The notes: generated from the letters alone by a model not told the origin. A DNA stretch of 41,025 bases from Legionella sp. km772 (GCF_003989735.1 NZ_RZGQ01000011.1:1-41025); one strand, 5' to 3'. Positions 7,328 through 17,506 are shown, numbered from the stretch's first letter. A program made the numbers and translations.

Positions 7328-9199
7328 TTAGTGCCTCTCTATTTGGGCATGGTTAATTAAACTATTTACATATAAGTCATAGTCCATCATCCCATAGCTC
7401 GCTTCGATTTGCTGAATCAAGCTATCTTTTTGCTCCTTATCCAGCGCACCTAATGTTCCATCATTAATGTGCTTAAGTCTTACCACAACATAATCACCGT
7501 TCTCTAAAGTGACTCCATCACGGCTTTCAGGTCGTAAAAGATTAAAGGCTAAATCATTAACTAAATTATTGGATTTTTCACCATCTCTAGAGGCCTTTTC
7601 TACAGAACTCCACTTTAGTTGATGGGCAGCAATTAAATCGCGTTGTTTTTGATCTTCGACGGGATTTAATAAATTCTTGCCAATTTCTTTTGCTTTAATC
7701 TCTGCAGCATTTTTTAGCAAAAGAGTTTTTATTTGTTCTTGGACCATGGTTAAGGGGAGTTCTTTAGTAGCAATATGATCCTTTACACGCAAGACCACCA
7801 CCGAATCATTGTCTAATTGAATCGGCTCGCTGTTATTTCCTAACTCCATTACATCATGACTGAAAGCGGTGTTAACTAACTGCTTATTTTTACTCAGATC
7901 TTCCGTTCCACCTGCTCTAGAAAAAGGAAGTGAGTGTTGAATTTTTAAATTTAAGGCTTCGGCTACTGGCGCTAAGGAATCAGGAGTTTGATAGCTTAAA
8001 TCAGTAAGCTGTTCTAAGGCTTGGGCATATTGAGCCTGCACCATATCTGCAGCTAATTGCTCTTCAATGGTGGACTTAACTTCAGTTAAATTTTTAGTAG
8101 TAACAGGCTTGTAATCAATTAATTTAAAAATTTCAAAGCCATGCTTTGTTTCAAGGGGTGTTGAAATTTGACCTGCTTGAGTTAGTGGAGATAATAACTT
8201 ACTGTATTCACTTTGGCCTGCAACAATCCAAGGAAGAATACCTTGTTCAGGTAAGGATAATTTATCATCAGACAGGGAGAGTAATTGCTTAAAATCCTGA
8301 GGATTTTTTTGCAATTGAGCATAAGCGCTATCTGCTTTCTTTTTGATTTCCTCCTTTTCATCAAGCGAAGCACCTTCAGGAACTGCAAATAAAATATGAG
8401 CAACTTTCCATTGGGCGGGAGTTAAATAATTACTTTGGTTCTCGTTATAATAGCGACTGATATCATCTTCAGAGATTTTTATTTTGGAGCGGAGGTCGCG
8501 CATCGATAAGGTCACATAATCTACACTGACCTGTTCCGGAGACATGAACTCTTTTTGGTGTTCTTTATAATATTTGTTTATATCGTCTGCAGAAATAGTA
8601 ATTTGCTTCTCTAAGCTTGCAAGCGGGATAGTCAGATAATCATAATCGCGGGTCTGCATATATAATCGAACGAAACGTTTAATCTCTGAAGGTAAGGCAA
8701 ATGAACTTCCCATGAAAGCAAAACGTTGTTGATTGAGTAACATCCCTTGGCGCACTTCGTTCTGGAAGCTTTCCGGGGTAAATAAGGCTGCATTTAAGGC
8801 TTGTTGATAACGTTCACTCGAAAAATGGCCGTCTTCCTGAAATTGAGCAATTTTCACTATCGCAGCATTGGCCTGCTCAGGCCCAACTTCAAAGCCATTA
8901 CGACGAGCTGATTGAACGGTTACTTCATTCGTAACCATCTGATCTAACACTTGGTTTTGTAAGTTCTTTTCATCAGCCGCAGTCAATTGTGCAAGATCTT
9001 CTTGAGCGCGAGCACGACGATAATTCACCTCAAAGGCTTGATTGGTTAAGGGTTGACCATTAATCACGACTTTGGCGTTAGAAGTTTGGTGACTTTGTAA
9101 ATAATAATCCACACCAAAAAGAGTAAAGGTTATAGCAATCAATACTATTACTAGCCAAGCTACAACACCTTGTATGCGTTCGTTTAACTTCTGTAACAT
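7328..9199 (-). CDS. ppiD: Periplasmic chaperone / peptidyl-prolyl isomerase D
   Basis: PpiD is an inner-membrane-anchored chaperone that meets newly exported proteins at the Sec translocon. The 623 residues fit the family length. They comprise a short cytosolic start (MLQKLNERIQG), one membrane anchor at about 13-35, a SurA-N-type helical region to about 190, and a parvulin-like domain at about 265-355 (WKVAHILFAV, QGILPWIVAG, KHGFEIFKLI). The C-terminal periplasmic part is helical. The gene lies downstream of hupB and lon as in other gammaproteobacteria, but is separated from them here by two tRNAs and a small plus-strand gene. Upstream, 376 bases carry its own promoter region. The call is secure; catalytic activity of the parvulin domain is uncertain, as in other PpiD proteins. 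Confidence 0.95.
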   Translation of the reverse strand: MLQKLNERIQGVVAWLVIVLIAITFTLFGVDYYLQSHQTSNAKVVINGQPLTNQAFEVNYRRARAQEDLAQLTAADEKNLQNQVLDQMVTNEVTVQSARRNGFEVGPEQANAAIVKIAQFQEDGHFSSERYQQALNAALFTPESFQNEVRQGMLLNQQRFAFMGSSFALPSEIKRFVRLYMQTRDYDYLTIPLASLEKQITISADDINKYYKEHQKEFMSPEQVSVDYVTLSMRDLRSKIKISEDDISRYYNENQSNYLTPAQWKVAHILFAVPEGASLDEKEEIKKKADSAYAQLQKNPQDFKQLLSLSDDKLSLPEQGILPWIVAGQSEYSKLLSPLTQAGQISTPLETKHGFEIFKLIDYKPVTTKNLTEVKSTIEEQLAADMVQAQYAQALEQLTDLSYQTPDSLAPVAEALNLKIQHSLPFSRAGGTEDLSKNKQLVNTAFSHDVMELGNNSEPIQLDNDSVVVLRVKDHIATKELPLTMVQEQIKTLLLKNAAEIKAKEIGKNLLNPVEDQKQRDLIAAHQLKWSSVEKASRDGEKSNNLVNDLAFNLLRPESRDGVTLENGDYVVVRLKHINDGTLGALDKEQKDSLIQQIEASYGMMDYDLYVNSLINHAQIERH

Positions 9200-9575
9200 G
9201 TTACATGATCCATTTTTGTTAAGTGCCTTGAGTGCGAGCGTATTCTAACGTAATAACGTCTCCCACTCAAGGACAGTCTATTTATCAATTTTTATGGTAA
9301 AAAATAAGAACACAATAACAATTTAACCCTGTTAACTCGCAACCTAATGAGCATTTATCCCATCAAATTTAACGGCATCATACATCAGATAACTTAAGTA
9401 ATTATTAAGTCGATAAACTAGAGTAATAAAAATTATAGTGCCTACATTTATAGTGAAAGTCTCATAGCCTTAGTTTGGGATAGATATCCATCCCCAGACT
9501 TATCTTTTCAAAAAACTCTAAAGTTATATAAAAAAGGGGCGATATATTATTAAGTTTTAAATAAGATGGTGAATT
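9200..9575. other. Intergenic region between divergent ppiD and yjfB-like gene
   Basis: These 376 AT-rich bases hold no convincing ORF. They should contain the minus-strand ppiD promoter near 9200-9300, and they contain the plus-strand sigma-28-type promoter at 9519-9545. I see no other structured element. Confidence 0.6.
9519..9545 (+). promoter_or_regulatory. Sigma-28 (FliA) type promoter
   Basis: TAAAGTTA at 9519-9526 matches 7 of 8 bases of the flagellar sigma-28 -35 element (TAAAGTTT). After exactly 11 bases, GGCGATAT at 9538-9545 matches 6 of 8 of the -10 element (GCCGATAA). The start codon of the YjfB-like gene is 30 bases further on, leaving room for a short leader. Agreement in sequence, spacing and gene function makes this a strong candidate. 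Confidence 0.75.
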
Positions 9576-9773
9576 ATGGATGTTTCAAGCATTGCCAGTG
9601 CAGTAAGTGCAACGTCACCTGGTTCATTAGCCCAGCAAGCAGGAGTGGCCATTTTAAAAAAAGCTCTTGATTCAGAAGCGAGCGCTAGTTTACAGTTGAT
9701 TAATTCAATTAAAACCCCCACAGCGAGTAATCTTCCTTCTAATTTGGGGCAGAATATTAATGTTGCTGTATAA
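9576..9773 (+). CDS. YjfB-family putative motility protein
   Basis: This small protein of 65 residues starts MDVSSIASAVS and contains QAGVAILKKALDSEASA and the ending LGQNINVAV. These are the signatures of the YjfB family of putative motility proteins, where members begin MDI, carry a V-x-I/V-LKKALD helix and end in LGQNID. Molecular role unknown. It is monocistronic and preceded by a sigma-28-type promoter, so it should be expressed with late flagellar genes, which supports a motility-linked job in the transmissive phase. Its ribosome binding site is weak (GGTG at 9568-9571). Confidence 0.8.
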   Translation: MDVSSIASAVSATSPGSLAQQAGVAILKKALDSEASASLQLINSIKTPTASNLPSNLGQNINVAV

Positions 9774-9949
9774 TGGAATCAATCTGTGCAGCGCTACCTA
9801 AGCTCAGCTTGAAACTAGTAAAATCATTATCCTTATAGATTGCTTAAGCTTGAGCAAATTGCTTAGCAATGCCCCATCATCACAGAAAAAGATTATTCCA
9901 TCCGGACGCAGTTTCATTCACTCGTATGATTACAATTGCAGCTGATGAG

Positions 9950-9975
9950 TAAAAAAAACGCACCTTGCGGTGCGT
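9950..9975 (-). terminator. Strong intrinsic terminator after tRNA-Asp
   Basis: A 7-bp stem ACGCACC/GGTGCGT with a four-base loop at 9958-9975 is followed on the minus strand by an uninterrupted run of T (the A-run at 9951-9957). It lies 6 bases past the tRNA-Asp 3' end and closes the hupB-tRNA-Val-tRNA-Asp transcript. Confidence 0.9.
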
Positions 9976-9981
9976 TAATCG

Positions 9982-10058
9982 TGGCGGAGTGGACGGGGCT
10001 CGAACCCGCGACCCCCGGCGTGACAGGCCGGTATTCTAACCAACTGAACTACCACTCC
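9982..10058 (-). tRNA. tRNA-Asp (GTC)
   Basis: 77 bases with encoded CCA. The acceptor stem GGAGTGG pairs with CCACTCC, the anticodon loop is CTGTCAC with GTC, and the T arm GGGTTCGAGCC is canonical. It lies 5 bases downstream of tRNA-Val and is followed by a strong terminator. Confidence 0.97.
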
Positions 10059-10063
10059 ATTTT

Positions 10064-10139
10064 TGGTGGGTGCTGTAGGGATCGAACCTACGACCCTCGC
10101 CTTGTAAGGGCGATGCTCTCCCAGCTGAGCTAAGCACCC
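10064..10139 (-). tRNA. tRNA-Val (TAC)
   Basis: 76 bases with encoded CCA. The acceptor is GGGTGCT, the anticodon is TAC in the loop CTTACAA, and the T loop GGTTCGATCC is canonical. It begins only 7 bases after the hupB stop codon, with no terminator between, so it is probably released from the hupB mRNA by processing. Confidence 0.97.
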
Positions 10140-10146
10140 GAAAAAC

Positions 10147-10425
10147 TTAAGCTTCTTGTACAGCTTCTTTTAAATTCTTACCTGCTTTGAATTTAGCTAC
10201 TCTTGATGCTTTAATTTGTATCACTTTACCAGTCTGTGGATTTCTTCCAGTTCTAGCTGAGCGATTACCTGTAGAGAAAGAGCCAAACCCAGGTATTACA
10301 ACTTGATCACCTTTTTTTAGGGCATCTGTAACAGTAGCCATAAAAGTCTCAAGAACTCTGCTTGCGTCTGCTTTTGTTAAACCAGCGCCGCTTGCCATAG
10401 CATCAACTAATTCACTCTTATTCAT
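10147..10425 (-). CDS. hupB: DNA-binding protein HU, beta type
   Basis: HU is the nucleoid-associated dimer that bends DNA without sequence preference. The true start is the ATG at 10425, preceded by AAAGGGG, giving the family-standard 92 residues. The open frame extends further upstream without support. The sequence begins MNKSELVDAMA and carries the conserved arm region IPGFGSFSTGNRSARTGRNPQTG with the DNA-intercalating proline, ending KAGKNLKEAVQEA. It lies 131 bases downstream of lon and directly upstream of two tRNA genes on the same strand. The lon-hupB-(tRNA)-ppiD neighbourhood is conserved in related gammaproteobacteria. Confidence 0.96.
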   Translation of the reverse strand: MNKSELVDAMASGAGLTKADASRVLETFMATVTDALKKGDQVVIPGFGSFSTGNRSARTGRNPQTGKVIQIKASRVAKFKAGKNLKEAVQEA

Positions 10426-10556
10426 CTTTTCCCCTTTACTGTTAATCATCCTTATCCAGAGCTGATTTAAACAGATTGAACTGCTCCAGTCAAGTGTCTT
10501 CACATCCTTGCTGCTGCCCGCCTGTAGCGGGTCAACGAGAAGGAATATACCCGTTC

Positions 10557-12998
10557 TTAATGGGTATGTAAATCATTATTTTTAATTTTTTTTGCTTTTT
10601 TATCAACTATAACAGCATCTTGTGTATTTTCTGAACTTTCTATCCAAGGGCTACGCTGTAAAGCAAGCTCTAACACTTGTTCTATAGTCTTCACTGGATG
10701 AATTTTCAGTTTGCGCAAGACATTATCCGGTATTTCCTCTAAATCTTTCACATTCTCATCTGGAATAATTACATGCTTAATTCCACCACGATGAGCTGCC
10801 AAAAGTTTTTCTTTTAATCCACCTATGGGTAAGACTTGGCCTCGTAAGGTAATTTCACCGGTCATTGCCACATCAGCTTTTACAGGGATTTGGGTAACAA
10901 TAGACATCAAGACTGTACACATTCCAATACCAGCACTAGGTCCATCTTTAGGAGTAGCCCCTTCAGGAACATGCACATGGAAATCATGCGTATCATAAAA
11001 ATCAGCACTTAATCCTAATTTATCAGCTCTACTCCGAACCACAGTCATCGCAGCATGAATTGATTCTTGCATCACCTCACCGAGTTGCCCAGTATGGGTG
11101 ACTTTACCTTTACCTGGCATTATTGAAGCTTCAATGGTTAATAATTCACCACCAACACTGGTCCAAGCCAGGCCTGTTACTTGGCCAATTTGATCAAATT
11201 GCTCCGCAAGCCCATATCTAAATTTTTTCACTCCGAGATATTTTTCAAGATTACTCACTGTCACATTCATCTTTTTAATTTTTTTATTCGAAAGAATTTC
11301 TTTAACGACTTTCCTACAAATATTCGCTATATCGCGCTCTAAATTACGTACCCCTGCTTCACGGGTATAATGCCGTATAATATCGCGCACTGCAGCTTCA
11401 CTTATGGTGATCTCTTGATTCGTTAGTCCATTGAGTACTACTTGTTTCGGAATTAAATATTTCTCAGTAATGCTTACTTTTTCATCCTCTGTATATCCTG
11501 CTAAACGGATAACTTCCATTCTATCTAATAAAGGCGCAGGAATTTCCAATGAATTTGCTGTAGCAATAAACATTACATCGCTTAAATCATAATCAACCTC
11601 TAAATAATGATCGCTAAACGTATGATTTTGTTCTGGATCTAGAACTTCAAGCAAAGCAGATGCTGGATCCCCTCGAAAATCCATAGCCATCTTATCTACT
11701 TCATCAAGCATAATTAAAGGGTTTTTTACTCCAGCTTTGCAAAGTTTTTGGATGATTTTACCTGGCATCGATCCAATGTAAGTTCTTCGGTGGCCTCTAA
11801 TCTCAGCTTCATCACGTACACCGCCCAAAGCGATACGGATAAAAGTACGTCCTGTTGCATTAGCAATAGATTGACCTAAAGAGGTTTTACCTACCCCTGG
11901 AGGACCTACTAAGCATAAAATAGGGCCTTTCAAACGTTTAACTCGTTGTTGTACTGCTAAATACTCAATAATGCGCTCTTTAACCTGTTCTAAACCATGG
12001 TGTTCTTTATCTAATAATTTTTCTGCTTTGAGTAAATCGAATTGAATTTTATTACGTTTTTTCCATGGTACTAAAAGCATCCAATCTAAATAATTACGAA
12101 TGACAGTGGCTTCAGCGGACATTGGCGACATCATTTTTAGTTTATGCAGCTCAGCCAGTGCTTTTTCTTTAGCTTCTTTTGGCATTCCGGCTTTATTAAT
12201 AGAGCTTTCTAATTGATCTATTTCACTACCCTCTTCGCCAAGCTCGCCTAATTCTTTTTGGATAGCCTTCATTTGTTCATTTAAATAATATTCACGTTGG
12301 CTTTTTTCCATCTGCCGTTTAACCCGGCCGCGAACCCTTTTTTCTACGTGTAATAGATCAATTTCACCCTCTATAGCGGCCATTAGTCGCTCTAAACGGG
12401 TACCAACATCTACAGTTTCTAACAGATCCTGCTTATCATCTACTTTAAGCGTCAGATGTGCTGCAATGGTATCAGCTAATCGGCCAGGTTCTTCGATTCC
12501 CGCTAAAGGGGATAAAACTTCTGGAGGAATTTTTTTATTTAATTTGATGTATTGTTCAAATTGAGACATCAAAGAGCGCATTAAAATGCCTACTTCCTGA
12601 TCTTTTAATGTTTCATTAGCATCCGCTATTGCTTCTAGGGTTGCTTCTAAATAGCCTTTGTCTTGGTGATATTCTTTCACCCTAGCACGCTGCTCACCTT
12701 CCACTAGAACTTTTACTGTACCATCGGGAAGTTTTAATAGTTGCAAAACGCTCGATAAAGTTCCAACTTCATAAATATCTTCTGGCGAGGGATCATCATT
12801 AGCTGATTTGCGCTGAGCTACCAGGAAGATTTGCTTGTTATCAAGCATTGCGGCTTCCAGTGCTTTAATGGACTTACCTCGGCCAACAAACAAGGGGATA
12901 ACCATATGTGGGTATACTACTACGTCTCTTAGTGGTAAAACGGGTAAATGAGACATTGCCCCTGCTTCATGCGATACAATTTCATTTTCAATAGACAT
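10557..12998 (-). CDS. lon: ATP-dependent Lon protease
   Basis: Lon is the homohexameric AAA+ serine protease that removes misfolded and short-lived regulatory proteins. The 813 residues contain an N-terminal substrate-binding LON domain (about 17-215), coiled coil, Walker A GPPGVGKT at 365-372, Walker [10 protein letters not shown] at 428-436, and a C-terminal protease domain with the catalytic dyad Ser688 (PKDGPSAG) and Lys731 ([10 protein letters not shown]). The start MSIENEIV has AAGGG 7 bases upstream. It follows clpX on the same strand after 363 bases that include a terminator, so it is a separate transcription unit. I could not recognise a clear sigma-32 heat-shock promoter upstream. 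Confidence 0.98.
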   Translation of the reverse strand: MSIENEIVSHEAGAMSHLPVLPLRDVVVYPHMVIPLFVGRGKSIKALEAAMLDNKQIFLVAQRKSANDDPSPEDIYEVGTLSSVLQLLKLPDGTVKVLVEGEQRARVKEYHQDKGYLEATLEAIADANETLKDQEVGILMRSLMSQFEQYIKLNKKIPPEVLSPLAGIEEPGRLADTIAAHLTLKVDDKQDLLETVDVGTRLERLMAAIEGEIDLLHVEKRVRGRVKRQMEKSQREYYLNEQMKAIQKELGELGEEGSEIDQLESSINKAGMPKEAKEKALAELHKLKMMSPMSAEATVIRNYLDWMLLVPWKKRNKIQFDLLKAEKLLDKEHHGLEQVKERIIEYLAVQQRVKRLKGPILCLVGPPGVGKTSLGQSIANATGRTFIRIALGGVRDEAEIRGHRRTYIGSMPGKIIQKLCKAGVKNPLIMLDEVDKMAMDFRGDPASALLEVLDPEQNHTFSDHYLEVDYDLSDVMFIATANSLEIPAPLLDRMEVIRLAGYTEDEKVSITEKYLIPKQVVLNGLTNQEITISEAAVRDIIRHYTREAGVRNLERDIANICRKVVKEILSNKKIKKMNVTVSNLEKYLGVKKFRYGLAEQFDQIGQVTGLAWTSVGGELLTIEASIMPGKGKVTHTGQLGEVMQESIHAAMTVVRSRADKLGLSADFYDTHDFHVHVPEGATPKDGPSAGIGMCTVLMSIVTQIPVKADVAMTGEITLRGQVLPIGGLKEKLLAAHRGGIKHVIIPDENVKDLEEIPDNVLRKLKIHPVKTIEQVLELALQRSPWIESSENTQDAVIVDKKAKKIKNNDLHTH

Positions 12999-13361
12999 AA
13001 TGACCCTTATTCAATAAAACTTAGTTATAGATCTTATATTACTAGGAGTATACAGATATTAATACCACTGAACAATTCGTTAAAAATAAGCTAAGTGATT
13101 GATTATTATCATTTAGCCAAATGTCCTTCAAAAAGATAACCTTATTTTAGACTATTAAAGTGCTCACTGCCTGTATAATCGTGAATAAAATTAGGACGTT
13201 CCAGATTTACCCCATAATTAAGGTCCTAGAACCTAAATTAGAATCTTAGTTAGTAACCATCCAGCATAAGCAAGCTAAATCAGCTACTAGAATAGTCACT
13301 TGAGGAAGAAGAGATGATATTTCCATGTTAGAATTAAATCTAACATGGAAATTATAGATAC
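12999..13361. other. Intergenic region clpX-lon
   Basis: These 363 bases contain the clpX terminator hairpin (13319-13352) and, nearer 13000-13100, the lon promoter region, which is AT-rich without an unambiguous consensus. No ORF of note is seen on either strand. Confidence 0.5.
13319..13352 (-). terminator. Terminator hairpin after clpX
   Basis: A perfect 14-bp stem (ATTTCCATGTTAGA with TCTAACATGGAAAT) and 6-base loop lie 9 bases after the clpX stop. The minus-strand flank ATCATCTCTTC is only partly T-rich, but the stem is long and stable. Confidence 0.7.
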
Positions 13362-14636
13362 TTATTCTTTAGAGCCAGCTGCACTCTTTATCTCATCTTG
13401 CTCATAAATGAGAATGGGTTTGGATAAATTACTCACTACACTCTCATCTATAACAACTTTATTCACACCTTCTAATGAAGGTAGATCATACATGGTGTCT
13501 AAAAGGATATTTTCAAGTATAGATCTTAAACCACGAGCACCCATTTTTCGCTCTAATGCTTTTTTAGCAATAGCCACTAAAGCTTCTTGTCTAAATTCCA
13601 GGTCTACACCTTCCATTTTAAACAAAGATATAAATTGCTTAGTCAAAGCATTTTTAGGATTAGTCAAGATATCGATTAAGGCTGCTTCATCTAGCTCTTG
13701 TAAAGTAGTAATAACGGGCAAACGACCAACAAACTCTGGAATTAAACCAAATTTAATTAAATCATCTGATTCTAACTGGGTTAAAACCTTGGATACTTCT
13801 TCACCCGAGTTCTTCTTATTTTTAAGTTGTGCTGAGAAGCCAATGCTTGATTGATCATTACGTTCGCGGATTACTTTTTCTAAACCAGCAAAGGCACCAC
13901 CGCAAATAAAGAGGATATTAGAAGTATCTACTTGCAAAAATTCTTGTTGCGGATGCTTTCTACCGCCCTGAGGAGGAACAGACGCGACAGTTCCCTCAAT
14001 AAGCTTCAATAATGCTTGCTGTACGCCTTCACCTGAAACGTCTCGAGTTATAGAAGGGTTATCCGATTTACGAGAAATTTTATCAATTTCATCGATATAA
14101 ACAATACCCTGTTGTGCTCTATCCACATCATAGTCACACTTTTGTAATAATTTTTGAATAATATTTTCTACGTCCTCGCCCACATAACCAGCTTCAGTTA
14201 ATGTGGTAGCATCTGCCATGGCAAAAGGAACATTTAAAATGCGAGCTAGAGTTTGCGCTAAAAGCGTCTTACCGCTGCCTGTAGGACCGATTAATAATAT
14301 ATTACTCTTACCTAATTCAACCCCATCATCGCTTTTATGCTGTAAGCGTTTGTAATGATTGTATACTGCTACAGATAATACTTTTTTAGCATGCGTTTGA
14401 CCAATTACATATTCATCAAGGAATGATGAAATTTCTTTTGGTTTAGGTAAATGGGTTTCGGATTCTTCATGAACTTCTTGAGTTTCTTCCCGAATGATAT
14501 CATTGCATAACTCAACGCATTCGTCACAAACAAATACCGAAGGTCCTGCGATTAATTTTTTTACTTCATGCTGACTTTTGCCACAAAAAGAGCAATATAG
14601 AACTTTATCTCCACTTCCGCTACCGGATTTACTCAT
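13362..14636 (-). CDS. clpX: ATP-dependent Clp protease ATP-binding subunit ClpX
   Basis: ClpX is the hexameric AAA+ unfoldase that feeds tagged substrates to ClpP. It shows the N-terminal zinc-binding domain with two CxxC pairs ([14 protein letters not shown]), Walker A GPTGSGKT, Walker [11 protein letters not shown], the IGF loop that docks on ClpP (SSIGFSAQ), and sensor-2 arginine region MGARGLRS. I chose the ATG at 14636, with AAGGGG 7 bases upstream, over a TTG two codons earlier; this gives 424 residues. It follows clpP after a terminator hairpin, so it probably has its own promoter in 14643-14733 in addition to readthrough. Cys pairs and nucleotide motifs are intact. Confidence 0.98.
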   Translation of the reverse strand: MSKSGSGSGDKVLYCSFCGKSQHEVKKLIAGPSVFVCDECVELCNDIIREETQEVHEESETHLPKPKEISSFLDEYVIGQTHAKKVLSVAVYNHYKRLQHKSDDGVELGKSNILLIGPTGSGKTLLAQTLARILNVPFAMADATTLTEAGYVGEDVENIIQKLLQKCDYDVDRAQQGIVYIDEIDKISRKSDNPSITRDVSGEGVQQALLKLIEGTVASVPPQGGRKHPQQEFLQVDTSNILFICGGAFAGLEKVIRERNDQSSIGFSAQLKNKKNSGEEVSKVLTQLESDDLIKFGLIPEFVGRLPVITTLQELDEAALIDILTNPKNALTKQFISLFKMEGVDLEFRQEALVAIAKKALERKMGARGLRSILENILLDTMYDLPSLEGVNKVVIDESVVSNLSKPILIYEQDEIKSAAGSKE

Positions 14637-14733
14637 AACCAAACCCCTTCTTACAACAATTACTAAATAATTAAGTAATATAGATGTAAAATTTTAGTTC
14701 ATCAGAAAAAGATATGCCAATTTATTAAAATAA

Positions 14734-14755
14734 ACTCAGCTCGAAAGAGCTGAGT
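14734..14755 (-). terminator. Terminator between clpP and clpX
   Basis: A perfect 9-bp stem ACTCAGCTC/GAGCTGAGT with GAAA tetraloop lies 17 bases after the clpP stop. On the minus strand the T-rich tract TTATTTTAATAAATT follows. It likely ends or attenuates tig-clpP transcripts before clpX. Confidence 0.8.
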
Positions 14756-14772
14756 ATGTAAAATTAGCCTGA

Positions 14773-15414
14773 TTAATCTGAACTCTTAGATGTTAAATCT
14801 CTGTCGTAAATTACGTTATCAATTAACCCATAATCCATTGCTTGTGTGGCACTCATAAAATTGTCCCGCTCTGTATCACGCATAATCTGATCGGGAGTCT
14901 TTTTAGTATGTTTTGCCATAATAGAGTTTAAACGCTCTCTAACTGCTAAAGTTTCGCGTGCATGAATTTCAATATCAGTAGCTTGACCTCTATAACCGCC
15001 TAGAGGCTGATGAATCATAACACGTGCATTAGGTAAGCAAAAACGTTTACCATCAGCTCCAGCACAGAGTAGCAAAGCAGCGGCACTCGCTGCTTGACCT
15101 ATACACAAAGTACTTACATTAGGTTTGATAAATTGCATGGTGTCATAGATTGCAAGACCAGCAGTCACTACACCACCTGGAGAATTAATATATAAAGAAA
15201 TATCTTTCTCAGGATTTTCAGATTCAAGAAACAATAACTGAGCGACCACTAGATTAGCCATATGATCTTCAACTTCACCCAAAAGAAATATAATTCGTTC
15301 TTTTAATAAGCGTGAATAAATATCGTATGAGCGCTCTCCACGGGAAGTTTGCTCAATTACCATTGGCACGAGGCCACTGGCATTGCGAATTAAGTTATCT
15401 GAATAGCCTGGCAT
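14773..15414 (-). CDS. clpP: ATP-dependent Clp protease proteolytic subunit ClpP
   Basis: ClpP is the self-compartmentalised serine peptidase (two stacked heptamers) partnered by ClpX. The 213 residues include the short N-terminal propeptide and the catalytic triad Ser110 ([14 protein letters not shown]), His135 (MIHQPLGG) and Asp184 (ERDNFMSA), with the usual spacing. The start codon is 3 bases downstream of the tig stop, so tig and clpP are surely cotranscribed and probably translationally coupled. In Legionella, ClpP is known to influence the switch between replicative and transmissive phases. Confidence 0.98.
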   Translation of the reverse strand: MPGYSDNLIRNASGLVPMVIEQTSRGERSYDIYSRLLKERIIFLLGEVEDHMANLVVAQLLFLESENPEKDISLYINSPGGVVTAGLAIYDTMQFIKPNVSTLCIGQAASAAALLLCAGADGKRFCLPNARVMIHQPLGGYRGQATDIEIHARETLAVRERLNSIMAKHTKKTPDQIMRDTERDNFMSATQAMDYGLIDNVIYDRDLTSKSSD

Positions 15415-15417
15415 ACT

Positions 15418-16749
15418 TTACTCTCCTTTTTCTTCGGTACCTTTCTTAGGATTCATCACTGAATCATAATCCATTTTCTTATAGCTCACTTTTGCATCAG
15501 AAGCTATTTTATCTGCAACAACCTCTTCCATAACTAAAGCTTCAATTTCAGCCATATGTTCTTTACTGTTATGGTACCAAGAACGTAACTCATCTGGGCT
15601 TTCATAAGCACTAGCAAATTTATCAATCATCGCTTCAACTTTTTCTTTCTCAGCGGTAATATTGTGCTTTTTCACGTATTCAGAAAAGAGTAATCCTAAG
15701 TGAACACGTCGTTTTGCTTGTTCTTCAAATAACTCTCTTGGGAAATCAGGAATTTTTTCATTATCGTGATGCTCATGACCAAAAATACGGTGGTACATGT
15801 CATGTTTTAAATGTTCAATTTCTTTGTCTATTAAAGCCACAGGCAAGTCAACTTTATTAACTTCCATCAAGGCATCAAATAGTTTTTCTCTATTCATCAT
15901 ACCAACACGGCGCTCTAACTCTCGAGCCATGTTAGATTGGATATCTTTAGTAAGAGCCTCAATCCCGCCTTCTTTGATATTAAATTTTTCAGCGAAAGCA
16001 TCATCAAGCTCAGGTAATTTTCCTTCCATAACCTTGTGAACGGTAATTTTAAACACAGCTTCTTTAGCCGCTAACCCTTCATGGCCATAATCTTCAGGGA
16101 AGGTAACTTTGATATCAAAGGGTTTATCTTTTTTCCCACCAATAATACCATCTTCAAAACCGGGAATCATAGCGCCTGAACCGATAACTAATTCATGATT
16201 TTTGGCACTGCCACCTTCAAAGGGTTTCTCATCTAGAAAACCTTCAAAATCAATAGTTACTTTGTCATTTTTCTTTACTGCACGGGATACTTCATGCCAC
16301 TCTTTGTTTTGCTCACGTAGCTTATCAAGCATCTCTTTAACATCTTTCTCAGTAACATCTGATTTAGTTAACTCAACTGGAGCTTGATTAAGTTCAACAA
16401 TGTCAAAAGTGGGGAATATTTCAAAAGTAGCAGTATATTTGAAATCCTTACCTGCTTCAATTTGCTCAGGCTCAACCGAAGGATAGCCAGCAGGAATCAA
16501 TTCATTTTTTTGTAAGGCTTCGTATAAAGTAGATTGCACCATTTCACGAGCAACTTCTTCGCGAACACTACTAGAATAACGTTTCTTAACTTCGTTAAAA
16601 GGGACTTTTCCAGGACGAAAACCATCTATTTTAACTTTATGAGCAAGACTTTTGAGACGCTGGCTCACTTCTTCCTCAACTTTCTCTGTAGGCACAGAAA
16701 CTGTTACCTTTCGTTCCAAACCACTTAGGGTCTCAACAGAAACTTGCAT
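15418..16749 (-). CDS. tig: Trigger factor, ribosome-associated chaperone
   Basis: Trigger factor binds the ribosome exit tunnel and shields nascent chains. The 443 residues have the N-terminal ribosome-binding domain with the signature GFRPGKVP (residues about 43-50), a central FKBP-type domain at about 155-245 ([42 protein letters not shown]), and a helical C-terminal chaperone domain. The start is the ATG at 16749 with a GAGG upstream. It begins 30 bases after the encoded CCA of tRNA-Leu and heads a tig-clpP unit, the conserved gammaproteobacterial arrangement. Confidence 0.98.
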   Translation of the reverse strand: MQVSVETLSGLERKVTVSVPTEKVEEEVSQRLKSLAHKVKIDGFRPGKVPFNEVKKRYSSSVREEVAREMVQSTLYEALQKNELIPAGYPSVEPEQIEAGKDFKYTATFEIFPTFDIVELNQAPVELTKSDVTEKDVKEMLDKLREQNKEWHEVSRAVKKNDKVTIDFEGFLDEKPFEGGSAKNHELVIGSGAMIPGFEDGIIGGKKDKPFDIKVTFPEDYGHEGLAAKEAVFKITVHKVMEGKLPELDDAFAEKFNIKEGGIEALTKDIQSNMARELERRVGMMNREKLFDALMEVNKVDLPVALIDKEIEHLKHDMYHRIFGHEHHDNEKIPDFPRELFEEQAKRRVHLGLLFSEYVKKHNITAEKEKVEAMIDKFASAYESPDELRSWYHNSKEHMAEIEALVMEEVVADKIASDAKVSYKKMDYDSVMNPKKGTEEKGE

Positions 16750-16779
16750 TCATTCACCTCTTGGAATTTATCAATGAAA

Positions 16780-16864
16780 TGGTGCGAAAGGAGAGACTCG
16801 AACTCTCACGGGTTGCCCCGCTGGAACCTAAATCCAGTGCGTCTACCAATTCCGCCACTTTCGC
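16780..16864 (-). tRNA. tRNA-Leu (TAG)
   Basis: 85 bases with encoded CCA and a class-II variable arm. The acceptor GCGAAAG pairs with CTTTCGC, and the anticodon loop TTTAGGT gives TAG, reading CUN leucine codons. It is the last of four tRNAs in this operon and lies just upstream of tig. Confidence 0.96.
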
Positions 16865-16949
16865 ATATCAGGTTGGATTATCAATCAGTACTGTAATCTT
16901 GTAAAGACCTAGATGAATCTTTAGCGCTCGACTACAAATTTTTTACACT

Positions 16950-17026
16950 TGGGGTGAACGATGGGACTCGAACCCACGACAACCGGGATCACAACCCGGG
17001 GCTCTACCAACTGAGCTACGCTCACC
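16950..17026 (-). tRNA. tRNA-His (GTG)
   Basis: 77 bases including the extra 5' G(-1) characteristic of tRNA-His, opposite C73 before the encoded CCA. The anticodon is GTG in the loop TTGTGAT, and the D and T arms are canonical. Part of the Pro-Arg-His-Leu operon. Confidence 0.96.
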
Positions 17027-17054
17027 ATAAAACTTTAAATCACTGCACATGAGC

Positions 17055-17131
17055 TGGCACGCCCGGCAGGATTCGAACCTGCTACCCTCGGCTTAGAAGG
17101 CCGATGCTCTATCCAGATGAGCTACGGGCGC
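17055..17131 (-). tRNA. tRNA-Arg (TCT)
   Basis: 77 bases with encoded CCA. The acceptor GCGCCCG pairs with CGGGCGT (one G-T wobble), and the anticodon is TCT in the loop CTTCTAA, reading AGA/AGG. Second gene of the operon. Confidence 0.96.
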
Positions 17132-17136
17132 ATAGT

Positions 17137-17213
17137 TGGTCGGGGAGGAGGGATTCGAACCCCCGACATCCTGCTCCCAAAGCAGGCGCGCTACCAGACT
17201 GCGCTACACCCCG
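17137..17213 (-). tRNA. tRNA-Pro (TGG)
   Basis: 77 bases with encoded CCA. The acceptor CGGGGTG/CTCCCCG contains one imperfect pair, and the anticodon is TGG in the loop TTTGGGA. First gene of the minus-strand operon Pro-Arg-His-Leu, related to the argX-type tRNA clusters of other gammaproteobacteria. Its promoter must lie in the AT-rich stretch 17214-17300. Confidence 0.96.
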
Positions 17214-17506
17214 TCATATCCGTCCCAAGGACAGAGCGCAGATAATACTAGGGCTTTTTCCTAAGGTCAATAACTTATTTGCATTAATTTTAAATTTTTA
17301 TTTTTAATTTTGTAATTTTTAATTAAGATGTATTTTTTTTATATTCAATGGGTAATATTAATAATACCCATGGGGTTGATCTGTCTACTTAAGAGAACAA
17401 ATTCATCTCTAGGTATTAAGTATATTTGTTTACATCCTTGTTGTTATGTATTAATTTCTTATTTTCCCTTAGCATCAAAATATTCCAAAATTAGTACCGT
17501 TCAACT
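17214..17506. other. Divergent intergenic region tRNA-Pro / recombinase
   Basis: 293 very AT-rich bases between the divergent tRNA operon and the tyrosine recombinase. It should hold both promoters. I find no direct repeat of a tRNA 3' end that would mark an attachment site. Confidence 0.45.

Noticed and set aside
9936-10133. Plus-strand 65-residue open frame (reads GLEPATPGV and RDRTYDPRL).
   Set aside because: It is the antisense of the tRNA-Asp and tRNA-Val genes, a well-known false ORF type.
12999-13100. A sigma-32 heat-shock promoter upstream of lon.
   Set aside because: No convincing CTTGAA with properly spaced CCCCAT element could be seen.
17104-17307. Plus-strand 67-residue open frame (reads GRRDSNPRHPAP).
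   Set aside because: Antisense of tRNA-Arg and tRNA-Pro; another classical false ORF.
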